Shown: positions 1 through 7,818 of the stretch, piece after piece
Position numbering within the stretch: the stretch's first letter is position 1
Layout: each line of letters begins with the position of its first letter
From: Fidelibacterota bacterium
GTDB lineage: Bacteria > Fidelibacterota > UBA2242 > JAFGTP01
DNA: 50,549 nt
Assembly: GCA_016934035.1 (NCBI GenBank)
Contig: JAFGTP010000038.1
Location: forward strand, 1 to 50,549
Direction: 5' to 3'
The notes under the pieces: model-generated
Told to the model about the DNA's origin: nothing
Database searches by the model: none
The model's input: the letters and a program-made list of their open reading frames with translations, nothing else
Translations under genes and position numbers: made by a program

Positions 1-71
1 CGAGAGTAGCTCAGTGGTAGAGCCCCACGTTGCCAACGTGGTTGTCGCGAGTTCGACCCTCGTCTCTCGCT
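1..71 (+). tRNA. tRNA-Gly (GCC), lacking its first base
   Basis: The cloverleaf is complete apart from base 1. The acceptor 3' strand (64-70) pairs with the first bases of the window, the D arm is present, and the anticodon loop TTGCCAA carries GCC. The T arm contains GTTCGACC. The discriminator is T at 71 and CCA is not encoded. The missing first G means the window starts one base inside the gene, possibly at an assembly break. Confidence 0.95.
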
Positions 72-79
72 CAAAATTT

Positions 80-107
80 AAGGGTTATGCACATAACCCT
101 TTTTTAT
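80..107 (+). terminator. Rho-independent terminator after tRNA-Gly
   Basis: An 8-bp perfect stem (AAGGGTTA / TAACCCTT) closed by a TGCA tetraloop is followed by a run of T residues. It ends the tRNA transcript on the plus strand. It also lies just past the stop of the minus-strand gene at 115 and could work weakly in that direction, although the T run there is poorer. Confidence 0.85.
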
Positions 108-114
108 TATCCGC

Positions 115-486
115 TTAAAACAGTCCGATTATCAAAATGAGAGCATAGGCAAAAAATAACAAACTATACAACCGGAAGGTTCTGATTTCTATATTCATTA
201 GAATATCAAAATTATCGTCAAGGACTTTTGTTCCGATTAAATATAAAATCCCGTCCAGGAACAATAATAACCCGGCCAGGGTGATCAATAATGGAATTTT
301 AGTTTCATATCTGAAATAAAGAATGGATAAACTGACGACTATTTCAAAAATTCCAAACAAGAAAAACTGGTTTTTGTCCTTTACAATTTTCAACAAATCC
401 AATGCTTTTTGGGGAAGTAACCCGATAAATAACCCCAGAATAATATACAATCCCGCAGTTGTTGCGTATAGGATAAACTGTATCAT
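115..486 (-). CDS. Small four-helix integral membrane protein of unknown function
   Basis: This 123-residue protein is almost entirely hydrophobic, with about four predicted membrane segments (roughly residues 3-23, 42-58, 65-85 and 105-122). Short charged turns such as KIVKDKNQ separate them. I do not recognise the family. The start ATG overlaps the stop of the upstream DUF362 gene by four bases (ATGA), so it is probably translationally coupled and belongs to the rsmI operon as its last gene. No catalytic motif is visible. A role in the membrane linked to the neighbouring iron-sulfur protein is possible but is only inferred from position. Confidence 0.7.
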   Translation of the reverse strand: MIQFILYATTAGLYIILGLFIGLLPQKALDLLKIVKDKNQFFLFGIFEIVVSLSILYFRYETKIPLLITLAGLLLFLDGILYLIGTKVLDDNFDILMNIEIRTFRLYSLLFFAYALILIIGLF

Positions 487-1631
487 GAAAATATTCTATC
501 TATTATTTTTCTGATTAACGGTTTCCGGGCTTCAATGGCTTCCCTGGGACATACTTCCTGGCAGCAATAACAGCGAATGCAACTGGAATAATGATATTCC
601 GGGAAGCCTGATTTTTTGTTCCAGTTAATTCCAATAGGTTGGGCCGGACATTGCCTGATACATTCTCCGCACTTAATGCATTTTGTTTGATTGATAACTG
701 GCCTGATGGCAATAAGATTTTTTAGATACCGATATTTCCAGGCTACATTTGCTTCCAGGGCAACTCCGCGTTGGACTTGAAAATCCCGACAAATTAAAGG
801 ATTTAAATCATCTCCTAAAATTTCGATATGGGTCATTTGGCCTAAATGGTTTTCTTCACCAAGAACATTGGTCAAGACTCTGTCCGGTTGAAGATCCATG
901 AGTCTGCAGGAAACGGAATCTGCAGCAACCGGATCAGAAGACATGATCAGGCAGTTCAGTTTTCTTGGTACACCGGCATTGGGTCCGTTTCCTTCCATAG
1001 CGACAATTGCATCAATAACGTGCAATTTTGCATTGACAAAACCATTAAGTTCCACCAGCATCTGGCAAAATTCCTGAACTCCCGGCAATTTGACATGAAA
1101 TTCAGGTTTCATGAGTCCCGGTATAACTCCAAAAATATTTTTCACAGCCGCGGAAATTCTTGTTAAATGATGTGTTTTCAGTTTTGCAATATTGATAAGG
1201 CCTTCAGTTTCATGGACCGGCTTTGCGATTGAAAATTGTTTGTGTATCAAACCATTGACATTGGATACAGTGACCTTTTCTTCAAAGTTGACATTGGATA
1301 CATCCAGCTTATCAGCTACTTCTTTAATTCCTGTCGTCCGTAGAATTTTCTCTGTGGTGCCTTTCGGTGCGGAGTCTCCATAGGTGATTTCCAAACCGGA
1401 ACGATTGTTTTTTAAATACTGTGCCACAGCAAAAAATACTGAAGGATGGGTGGTCACTGATTTTTCAGGGGGTTGCGGGCTGAGCAGATTGGGTTTCAGC
1501 AGCACTTTTTGGATTTCGCCAAAGATTTCATCATATCCCCCAAGGAGGTTCATGCCTTTTGTAAAAGCCCGAAGGACAGTCTGCTCATCATAACTATCGA
1601 CACGAATGAGGGCCACTTTACTCTTTTGCAT
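483..1631 (-). CDS. DUF362 domain protein with C-terminal 2x[4Fe-4S] ferredoxin
   Basis: The 382-residue protein has an N-terminal DUF362 domain (about residues 5-290). Its motifs include LLKPNLL near residue 45 and KLKTHHLTRISAAVKN in the middle. A bacterial-type ferredoxin domain follows, with CxxCxxCxxxCP-type clusters at about 318-329 and 351-362. Members of this family are iron-sulfur proteins of poorly defined function in anaerobes. A redox or electron-transfer role is likely and the substrate is unknown. The start overlaps the end of rsmI by 14 bases and the stop overlaps the next gene by four, so the three genes form one operon. Confidence 0.88.
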   Translation of the reverse strand: MQKSKVALIRVDSYDEQTVLRAFTKGMNLLGGYDEIFGEIQKVLLKPNLLSPQPPEKSVTTHPSVFFAVAQYLKNNRSGLEITYGDSAPKGTTEKILRTTGIKEVADKLDVSNVNFEEKVTVSNVNGLIHKQFSIAKPVHETEGLINIAKLKTHHLTRISAAVKNIFGVIPGLMKPEFHVKLPGVQEFCQMLVELNGFVNAKLHVIDAIVAMEGNGPNAGVPRKLNCLIMSSDPVAADSVSCRLMDLQPDRVLTNVLGEENHLGQMTHIEILGDDLNPLICRDFQVQRGVALEANVAWKYRYLKNLIAIRPVINQTKCIKCGECIRQCPAQPIGINWNKKSGFPEYHYSSCIRCYCCQEVCPREAIEARKPLIRKIIDRIFS

Positions 1632-2328
1632 ATTTATTTACTTTTTCTTTTTTTATTTTTTCAGCTTTGATCACAAATACAAATTCGCCCCGAGGTTTTT
1701 CGTGACGGAAATATTCCAACACTTCCGATATTTTTCCACGATGAAATTCTTCATATAGTTTTGTCATTTCACGCCCAATTGCAACGTCCCTGTCACCCAG
1801 GACCTGAAGACAATCTTCAAGGGTTTTTTCCACACGGTGAGGCCCCTCAAAAATGATAATCGTTCTTTCTTCAGTTTTTAATTCTTCAAGTCGTTTTTGT
1901 CGTCCTTTTTTCTTTGGTAAAAAGCCTTCAAAGGTAAATCGGTCGGTTGGAAAACCGGACCCGACCAAGGCTGTCAGTACTGATGATGGGCCGGGTATAG
2001 GAACCACCTGAATTTCTCTGGTTACAGCTTCTGATATGAGACGATATCCGGGATCATTGATGGCAGGGGTTCCTGCATCGGAAATAATGGCAATATTTTT
2101 CCCCTGTTCCATCAACCGGATAAATTCTTCGCTGCGTTTGATTTCATTGTATTCAAAATAACTGACCGTGGGTGTTGAAATATTGTATTTGCTGAGTAAT
2201 GGTGCCGAATGCCTTGTATCTTCGACACCGATAATATCAACACTTTTTAGCGTGTCTATAGCCCGATAGGTGATATCTTCAAGATTACCAATAGGTGTAG
2301 CGACGATATATAATTTTCCTTTTTCCAT
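1618..2328 (-). CDS. rsmI: 16S rRNA (cytidine(1402)-2'-O)-methyltransferase RsmI
   Basis: RsmI methylates the 2'-OH of C1402 in the decoding centre of 16S rRNA using S-adenosylmethionine. The family hallmarks are present in order: LYIVATPIGNLEDIT (6-20), IISDAGTPAINDPG (81-94), PIPGPSSVLTAL (110-121), FEGFLPKK (133-140) and EGPHR (161-165). At 236 residues it is shorter than the E. coli protein. It lacks the C-terminal extra domain, as in many other phyla. It is the first gene of a leftward operon of three. The ATG was chosen because the canonical N-terminus begins five residues after it. Confidence 0.96.
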   Translation of the reverse strand: MEKGKLYIVATPIGNLEDITYRAIDTLKSVDIIGVEDTRHSAPLLSKYNISTPTVSYFEYNEIKRSEEFIRLMEQGKNIAIISDAGTPAINDPGYRLISEAVTREIQVVPIPGPSSVLTALVGSGFPTDRFTFEGFLPKKKGRQKRLEELKTEERTIIIFEGPHRVEKTLEDCLQVLGDRDVAIGREMTKLYEEFHRGKISEVLEYFRHEKPRGEFVFVIKAEKIKKEKVNKYAKE

Positions 2329-2383
2329 ACCAGCCTGATTTTTGACTAATATAAGGTAATTTCATAAAAAATGTTATGAATTA

Positions 2384-2413
2384 TAAAAAAACCTGTATTT
2401 TAACGACAGGTTT
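2384..2413 (-). terminator. Terminator of the flagellar/kinase operon
   Basis: Read on the minus strand, AAACCTGT and ACAGGTTT form an 8-bp stem around a 9-base loop, followed by a T-rich tail. It sits 29 bases past the stop of the GAF-kinase gene at 2442 and separates that long operon from rsmI. Confidence 0.75.
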
Positions 2414-2441
2414 CTGATATTAATTTGAAATTGAAGGTATT

Positions 2442-3257
2442 TTAGAGTACAAGCATATCGGTGGAGCCATGGTAATTCATGGTTTTGACTTCCCGCACAT
2501 TATTTAATTTTTCAGTCACCTTTTGTATTTTTCTGGCCTGTTTGAGAATTCCTTTTAAACCTTCGCGAACTTTTTTTTCATTTCCGGTATTAAATGCAAT
2601 CTCCAGTATTTCAGCCAATCCGATTATAGAAGTGAGTGGGCTATTGATTTCATGGTTCACCGCTACTGCTATCTCTCCAATGGTTGCTAATTTTTCTTTT
2701 TCAATTAAAGTCGTCTGTGCAGTATTCAATTTTTCCAAGGTTTCTGTTAATTCCTTGTTCTTCTGTTCCAATTGAGATCTGAGATTTATTTTTTCTACAA
2801 TCATGGAGATTTGGGACCCAACAATTCTGTAATCTTCCTTTTCTGCGACACTATAATATCCGGGATCTTCATGACCCATATTCAGGACTCCGATTAGTTT
2901 ATCTGCTACCCACAATGGAATTGAAACAAAGGAATTGAACCTTTTTTCTTTACCGGGACGCGATTTATCAAGCGATTCCAGGACAACCGGTTCTCGCTGG
3001 CGACTGACCCAACTGGAAATTCCCATGCCCCGATCAAAGGGTATTTCACTGGCCAGGTCCGCAATGTATTTTCCTTTTTGATGAATGACATTCAATGCAT
3101 CCTTTTTTTCATCGTACAAAAATAATGTTGCCGATGTATAGGGAATTGTACTTTCCAGCAGGCTGAATACAGCAATAAAAGTGTCCTGGGATTTTAAACC
3201 TTTTTGCAGGATCGTGACAATCTCATTTAAAAAATCGGTTTTAACTTTTTTGCTCAT
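2442..3257 (-). CDS. GAF domain plus HisKA dimerisation domain, no catalytic domain
   Basis: This 271-residue protein has a GAF sensor domain (about 15-155), a coiled coil (about 158-190) and a histidine-kinase dimerisation helix pair. The phospho-acceptor motif is NHEINSPLTSI, with His near residue 202. It ends about 35 residues after the second helix. None of the N, G1, F or G2 boxes of an ATP-binding domain is present, so the protein cannot phosphorylate itself. The gene lies two bases after the NtrB-like kinase stop, and its ribosome site AGGTG lies five bases before the ATG. It may be phosphorylated by, or dimerise with, that kinase (inference). It is the last gene of the long flagellar operon and is followed by a terminator. 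Confidence 0.85.
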   Translation of the reverse strand: MSKKVKTDFLNEIVTILQKGLKSQDTFIAVFSLLESTIPYTSATLFLYDEKKDALNVIHQKGKYIADLASEIPFDRGMGISSWVSRQREPVVLESLDKSRPGKEKRFNSFVSIPLWVADKLIGVLNMGHEDPGYYSVAEKEDYRIVGSQISMIVEKINLRSQLEQKNKELTETLEKLNTAQTTLIEKEKLATIGEIAVAVNHEINSPLTSIIGLAEILEIAFNTGNEKKVREGLKGILKQARKIQKVTEKLNNVREVKTMNYHGSTDMLVL

Positions 3258-3259
3258 TA

Positions 3260-4471
3260 TTACACCTGGTTTAACATTTCAATAAAATTAAACAGCTGCT
3301 CCTGCTCATCTTTTTGAATGACAGGCAGTTGAATTGCAAATTGTTTCTTGTTTTCGGCATTGGTTGCAAGTTTGATATCACCTCCCAGTGAATTGATTAC
3401 ATTTCTGGATATTGTCAGTCCAAGACCGGAATTATTTTTAAAATTTTTCGTTGTAAAAAATGGATCAAATATTTTTTCGACGATTTCAATGTCAATGGAT
3501 TTCCCATTATCCTCAATGAGGATTTCAACCCATTTGTCTTCCCTGGCTCTCATAAATACCTTGATATTTTTTTCTTCCCCGTCACTGAAGGATGTAACTT
3601 TTATGGAATCAATGGAATTTTTTAAAATATTCAGAAAGACCTGCTCCAACATTATTTTATTGGTTGAAATGGTAGGAATTTCATTTTCTTTGAAAATTTC
3701 AAAACGAATACAGTTCTCAGTCAATTCATATTCGATTAATCGCATAGCCTCAAGAATTACCTGATCGACACAGATATCTGTGATGGTCTCATCTTCCGTC
3801 TGGTGGGCATAATCCCGAACATTTCCAATTGTTTTTTCAATTCGTGTAATCAATTCAAAAATCTGTTCAAAATTGTTGTTTACTTCCTGGCGGGTTATTT
3901 CATTTCGATCCAACTTATTTTTCAACAATTCAGACCGCATCTTCAGAGCCAGCAGAGGTTGTGTAATTTCATGGACCAGTCCAACAGACAGTTCTCCAAT
4001 CAATTTCAACCTGTCTCTGGAAATGGAAAGGGCCTGCTGTTCCTGTAGTTCTTTTTCCAGGTTTTTCCAATGGGAAATATCTTTGGCCGTAACAATCAGG
4101 TAAGGATGATTGTTGTTGCTGTCATTGATCAAATTAACGTTTATAATAACGGGAACTTCATGATTATTGTTAATCAATGTTGTCTCAATATTGCTGAAAA
4201 TGCCTTCGTTGAGTTTATCCAGGAGATTTTGCTGTGTTTTTTCTTTTTTGTCTTTTTGATTATTGAGATTAATGAGAAAATCGTCAAAAAACCTTCCAAT
4301 CAGGTGGCCTTCATCCGTATGTAACATATTCGTTGCGCTGTTGTTTGTGTACTGGATTTTCCCATGATCATTTAAAATAAAAATCCCATCGGAGATATTT
4401 TCCAGTAGAGTGACTGTTGTTATGTAGTCTTTTAATAATGTCGAATTATATGATTTGGGTTCATTGATCAT
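3260..4471 (-). CDS. NtrB-like PAS sensor histidine kinase
   Basis: The 403-residue soluble kinase has a PAS domain (about 15-130), a HisKA domain with motif LVHEITQPLLAL (His near residue 167) and a HATPase domain. The N box is EQVFLNILKNSIDSI. The G1 box reads EDNGKSID, in which the usual second glycine of DxGxG is lost. The F-like segment is IFDPFFTTKNF and the G2 box is SGLGLTISRNVI. No transmembrane helix is seen. The domain layout resembles NtrB/FlgS-type kinases, which control sigma-54 flagellar genes in other bacteria. The start overlaps the previous stop as ATGA. No cognate response regulator is in the window. Confidence 0.9.
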   Translation of the reverse strand: MINEPKSYNSTLLKDYITTVTLLENISDGIFILNDHGKIQYTNNSATNMLHTDEGHLIGRFFDDFLINLNNQKDKKEKTQQNLLDKLNEGIFSNIETTLINNNHEVPVIINVNLINDSNNNHPYLIVTAKDISHWKNLEKELQEQQALSISRDRLKLIGELSVGLVHEITQPLLALKMRSELLKNKLDRNEITRQEVNNNFEQIFELITRIEKTIGNVRDYAHQTEDETITDICVDQVILEAMRLIEYELTENCIRFEIFKENEIPTISTNKIMLEQVFLNILKNSIDSIKVTSFSDGEEKNIKVFMRAREDKWVEILIEDNGKSIDIEIVEKIFDPFFTTKNFKNNSGLGLTISRNVINSLGGDIKLATNAENKKQFAIQLPVIQKDEQEQLFNFIEMLNQV

Positions 4472-4761
4472 ATTAAAATATCGGTCTGTTTATTTTTTGG
4501 GTCCACAAAACTGTTTTGTTGATGCATATCAAAAACCAAATTGGGTTCGATTTGTTTGACTGTCAATTCGATTTCATCGTTTTTTTCGAAATTTTCCTTG
4601 GATTCTGTATAAATATTGTAGTTCCAGACTCTCAGAATATAGCGGTTTCCGTCAGCACAATCTAAAATTCTTCCTTTGATTACCATTCCTTTTTTCAGGC
4701 GTTTTTTTAATTCGCCAAGATTATATTTTACAGAAAAAATTTGTGTTTGATAATTTTTCAA
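4468..4761 (-). CDS. Small conserved-position flagellar-operon protein, unknown
   Basis: A 97-residue soluble protein that I do not recognise. Residues about 25-75 (KGRILDCADGNRYILRVWNY, then EIELTV) look like a small beta-barrel of the kind that precedes other domains in FliK-like or OB-fold proteins, but this is only an impression. It overlaps both neighbours by four bases (ATGA at each end), which strongly supports it as a real translated gene in the flagellar operon between a membrane protein and the NtrB-like kinase. Confidence 0.7.
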   Translation of the reverse strand: MKNYQTQIFSVKYNLGELKKRLKKGMVIKGRILDCADGNRYILRVWNYNIYTESKENFEKNDEIELTVKQIEPNLVFDMHQQNSFVDPKNKQTDILI

Positions 4762-5717
4762 CCTACGAAACTTCCGTGAGATAAATTATATACCATTTCA
4801 GCTTCATTATAGTTTAGATTTTTCTGGTTCATAATTCTGCGAATCTGTCTTTCTTTTTTATCAAATAACATTGAATTCACTGCAGATTCATCAATAACCG
4901 GACTGACGACAGGCTTGCTATAGGTCGCCTCTTTGTCATGAGCTTTTGCTTCCATATTGACCTGAACTGTTGTTTCAGGTTCCGGTAAAATTTCCTGTTT
5001 TCTCGCTTGTTTTTCAGGATGGAAGGTGGCCTGAGACAATTTTGAAATATCCCTGAACAAACTCTTTCCTGAATAAATTTTTAAAATAAAATAGGTCGCT
5101 ATTATGATAAATATAATTCCGGATAAAATCATGGCGGCAGTTTGAATTGATTTGGTCAGTAAACTGACTTTAGCAGAAGATGTATTGCCCTGGTTCTTCT
5201 CTCTTTCCTTTTCAGGGTTTACCAGCAATGGCACCATGGATTTTGCTGTACTTTCCGGTTTTTCATTATTGAGTAACTGGACTGAATTTGAATAATAATA
5301 ATCATCGGTGTCATACCTGTAAAGGTCAAAAACATATTTGTTTTCGTCCAAAATGAAAAAAGAAGTGATTTTATCAAATTTTGTTGTACTACCTTCGATT
5401 AATAGGGTATTGGAATCCGGATAGGAAATGATAAACCGTACAGGAATTTTTCCTTCCGACTTGCGCAATCGCTCACCTTCATACTGCTGAACTTTTTCAG
5501 AGCGGATTTCGATGTTAAAAAGACCGGAATCCGGTGTACTGGTAATAATCGGCCTGAGAAAACTGTTTTCCATCTGGCCCTTATTTTCCGGTATTGAAAG
5601 GATAAATCTGCGGTAGTTATCGTATTCCCGAGTGGTCAGTGTCACAGATTCAACTGCCTGGGCGACGGTAAACAGGAATAACAGGGACCATCCAAATTTC
5701 CTAATCGATAAGTACAT
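4758..5717 (-). CDS. Single-pass membrane protein with periplasmic domain, unknown
   Basis: The protein has an N-terminal signal sequence (about residues 1-20). A periplasmic region rich in beta strands follows (about 30-135), similar in feel to AMIN-type domains. After a linker there is one membrane helix (about 194-216) and a charged cytoplasmic tail ending in a short helical motif (RQIRRIMNQ and EAEMVYNLS). The open frame extends one codon to a TTG, but the ATG at 5717 has a very strong G-run (GGGGGGG) seven bases upstream and is preferred. It overlaps the end of the preceding small ORF. The location suggests a flagellum-associated envelope protein. I do not recognise the family. Confidence 0.72.
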   Translation of the reverse strand: MYLSIRKFGWSLLFLFTVAQAVESVTLTTREYDNYRRFILSIPENKGQMENSFLRPIITSTPDSGLFNIEIRSEKVQQYEGERLRKSEGKIPVRFIISYPDSNTLLIEGSTTKFDKITSFFILDENKYVFDLYRYDTDDYYYSNSVQLLNNEKPESTAKSMVPLLVNPEKEREKNQGNTSSAKVSLLTKSIQTAAMILSGIIFIIIATYFILKIYSGKSLFRDISKLSQATFHPEKQARKQEILPEPETTVQVNMEAKAHDKEATYSKPVVSPVIDESAVNSMLFDKKERQIRRIMNQKNLNYNEAEMVYNLSHGSFVG

Positions 5718-5901
5718 CAATATTCCCCCCCTTATTTTCGGTCAAATCATGAACTAATTTCCGATTTTTCATTTTTTCCGTAGCTTTTTTCATTTTTCTT
5801 TTTTTGTTTTCTTTCTCTCTATCTTTATCACGGTCTCGGGAAACAAATCTCATAGAATGTATAAACTCGGTTGTGTTGCTATGAGTGTCAATATGATCCA
5901 T
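5701..5901 (-). CDS. Short, highly basic protein downstream of fliA, unknown
   Basis: A 66-residue protein whose middle third is almost wholly Lys, Arg, Asp and Glu (RDRDKDREKENKKRKMKK). A GAGG ribosome site lies eight bases before the ATG. The gene fits tightly between fliA (18-base gap) and the next gene (17-base overlap), and its last codons contain that gene's ribosome site, so translation through it is likely. It has no similarity I recognise. The anti-sigma factor FlgM sits near fliA in some genomes and was considered, but no FlgM-like motif can be seen. Confidence 0.55.
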   Translation of the reverse strand: MDHIDTHSNTTEFIHSMRFVSRDRDKDREKENKKRKMKKATEKMKNRKLVHDLTENKGGNIDVLID

Positions 5902-5919
5902 GAGGAAAACCTCAAAGGG

Positions 5920-6684
5920 TTAATTCTTCAGTTTTTGCTGCAGATTTAATAATGTCTTATTCATAATTTGAGATACCCGACTTTCGCTGATGTTCAAAAC
6001 CTGGCCAATATCACTCAAGGTCAATTCTTCATAATAATAAAGGGCCAGTACAATACGTTCTCTTTCGGGCAATTCCCGTATATAAAATTTGAGTTCCTCT
6101 TTTAAACTTTTCATTTGCAACTGAACATCGGGCTGTTCTTCTGAATCTGATGGAATCAAATCTTTTCTGGAAAAGGATTCATCGCTGTCACCTCCAATTT
6201 TTTCATCAAGGGACAAGGTAAAAGTCAATGTCATTGAATTTTGTATTTTGTGAAGCTCAGAAAGTGTAATTCCCATATAATCGCAAATTTCATTGGGCAG
6301 GGGCTCTCTTCCCAACTCACTTTTCAAATATTCGACAGACTCTGTCATCCTTGAAATTTTTGTCATCTGGCTTCGGCTCAGAACACCGGACTTTCTGATG
6401 GCGTCAACTATTTCGCCATGAATTCTTTTATAAGCAAAGGTTTTAAAAGTCACGCCAACCGATGGGTCATATCTTTCAATGGAATCCAGCAATCCTACAA
6501 TACCATATTGATTCAGATCTTCTTTTTTCAGAACATTTTCCCGGGGCAGATTGATTCGACCCACAATGTATTTGACCAAAGGAAGATATTTTTTGATTGC
6601 TTTTTCTTTAATTTTTGTATCTTTGGTTTTAATGTATTCCTGGACAAGTGTTTCTGCTTCCTGGTATTGTCCTGTGTAACTCAT
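5920..6684 (-). CDS. fliA: Flagellar sigma factor FliA (sigma-28)
   Basis: This 254-residue sigma-70 family protein directs transcription of late flagellar genes. Region 2 includes NQYGIVGLLDSIERYDP and TFKTFAYKRIHGEIVDAIRK. Region 3 follows with SRSQMTKISRM. Region 4 ends in a helix-turn-helix, LSDIGQVLNISESRVSQIM. Length and motif order match FliA/WhiG proteins. The start ATG overlaps the stop of the small membrane-protein gene by four bases, so fliA is part of the fliL-to-kinase operon and would be made with the export apparatus. Confidence 0.96.
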   Translation of the reverse strand: MSYTGQYQEAETLVQEYIKTKDTKIKEKAIKKYLPLVKYIVGRINLPRENVLKKEDLNQYGIVGLLDSIERYDPSVGVTFKTFAYKRIHGEIVDAIRKSGVLSRSQMTKISRMTESVEYLKSELGREPLPNEICDYMGITLSELHKIQNSMTLTFTLSLDEKIGGDSDESFSRKDLIPSDSEEQPDVQLQMKSLKEELKFYIRELPERERIVLALYYYEELTLSDIGQVLNISESRVSQIMNKTLLNLQQKLKN

Positions 6685-6944
6685 TCTTTAACCTCTTGAT
6701 TTTCTTCTACAACTTCGCTCTCTGCTTCTTGTCTCGCCTGAACCTGAAGAGCAGTAGATTCTTCATTATGTTTCACAATCCATCTTAAAAATTGTCCACC
6801 AATTGAAAAGACAAAAAGGATACCAAGAAAAACGATAGAACTTCTGACAAAACAAGTAAAAAGGCTGATCTGGCTATTTAATGTTCCCAGAATAAAAGAA
6901 AACAGGGCTACTGACAATGAAAACAGATAGATAACCTTTGTCAT
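6681..6944 (-). CDS. Small two-helix membrane protein between flhG and fliA
   Basis: The 87-residue protein has two hydrophobic segments (about 4-22 and 34-52) and an acidic, Gln/Glu-rich cytoplasmic tail (ALQVQARQEAESEVVEENQEVKE). I do not recognise it by sequence. Small membrane proteins of this kind often sit at this spot in flagellar operons. It starts four bases after flhG and overlaps fliA by four bases, so it is translated with them. Confidence 0.7.
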   Translation of the reverse strand: MTKVIYLFSLSVALFSFILGTLNSQISLFTCFVRSSIVFLGILFVFSIGGQFLRWIVKHNEESTALQVQARQEAESEVVEENQEVKE

Positions 6945-6948
6945 TCAA

Positions 6949-7815
6949 CTAATCTCCTAGGGGAATATTTTTATTTGAGTTTATCCGGTCAAAAAACTTG
7001 ATTTTTTTTCTTTTCTCTTCAACCGGTATATTGAGGATATTTCGGGTTATATTTTTCATAATTTGCGTGGCATCAGAATTTGGGTACTTGATGGCCAGAG
7101 GCACCTGGGTTCGAATGGAATCCTTTATTTTGGCATCTTCCAGTAAACTTCCGGCGTAAAAGATATTGCCGCCCAGAAAACGGTTAACCATCAGATCCAT
7201 TTTTTTATAGAGAGATTTTCCTTCGGTAATATCCTGGACCATATTGACAACCAGGGCGATAGGAAGTGTTTTATGGTACTTTTTAATGATTTTAATCATG
7301 CCATAAGCATCAGCTATTGAGGCCGGATCTTTGGTTACTAGGACAACAGCTTTATCCGAAGCCAGGACGAAGGGCAAAACCTGATTGTTCAAGCCGGCTC
7401 CTGTGTCCACGACAATATAATCGTAATTATTTTCATATCTTGAAAAAACAAAGCCCAGTTTTCGTATGATTTCATCCCCCATTTCAATCATATCGATGAC
7501 GGCAGAAGAAGCCGGAAGGACATCAATTTCTTCCGGTCCCTGAACGATCACTTCTTTTAAAGTTTTTTTACCGGTTATCACGTCAGCAATGGTATTTTGG
7601 GTTCTGAGTCCCAGGAAAAGGTCTACATTTCCCAAATGAATATCAGCGTCAAATAAAAGCACCTTTTTTTTCAATTTGCTCAATAAAATAGCTAGGTTGA
7701 CACTCATATTGGTTTTGCCAACGCCTCCTTTTCCGCTGGTTACAGCAAGTATTTTGGGACGAGATTCGGTATCATTGCTATTGAAATTGAGTAAAGATGT
7801 TTTATCGGTTACCAT
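6949..7815 (-). CDS. flhG: Flagellar number regulator FlhG (MinD-like ATPase)
   Basis: The 288-residue protein belongs to the ParA/MinD family. A deviant Walker A motif (SGKGGVGKT, 27-35) is followed by DADIHLGNVDLFLGL and DYIVVDTGAG. FlhG works with FlhF to set the number and place of flagella and can restrain flagellar transcription. The N-terminal 20 residues are short and may hold the FlhF-activating segment seen in other FlhG proteins. It lies three bases downstream of flhF. Confidence 0.93.
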   Translation of the reverse strand: MVTDKTSLLNFNSNDTESRPKILAVTSGKGGVGKTNMSVNLAILLSKLKKKVLLFDADIHLGNVDLFLGLRTQNTIADVITGKKTLKEVIVQGPEEIDVLPASSAVIDMIEMGDEIIRKLGFVFSRYENNYDYIVVDTGAGLNNQVLPFVLASDKAVVLVTKDPASIADAYGMIKIIKKYHKTLPIALVVNMVQDITEGKSLYKKMDLMVNRFLGGNIFYAGSLLEDAKIKDSIRTQVPLAIKYPNSDATQIMKNITRNILNIPVEEKRKKIKFFDRINSNKNIPLGD

Positions 7816-7818
7816 TTT

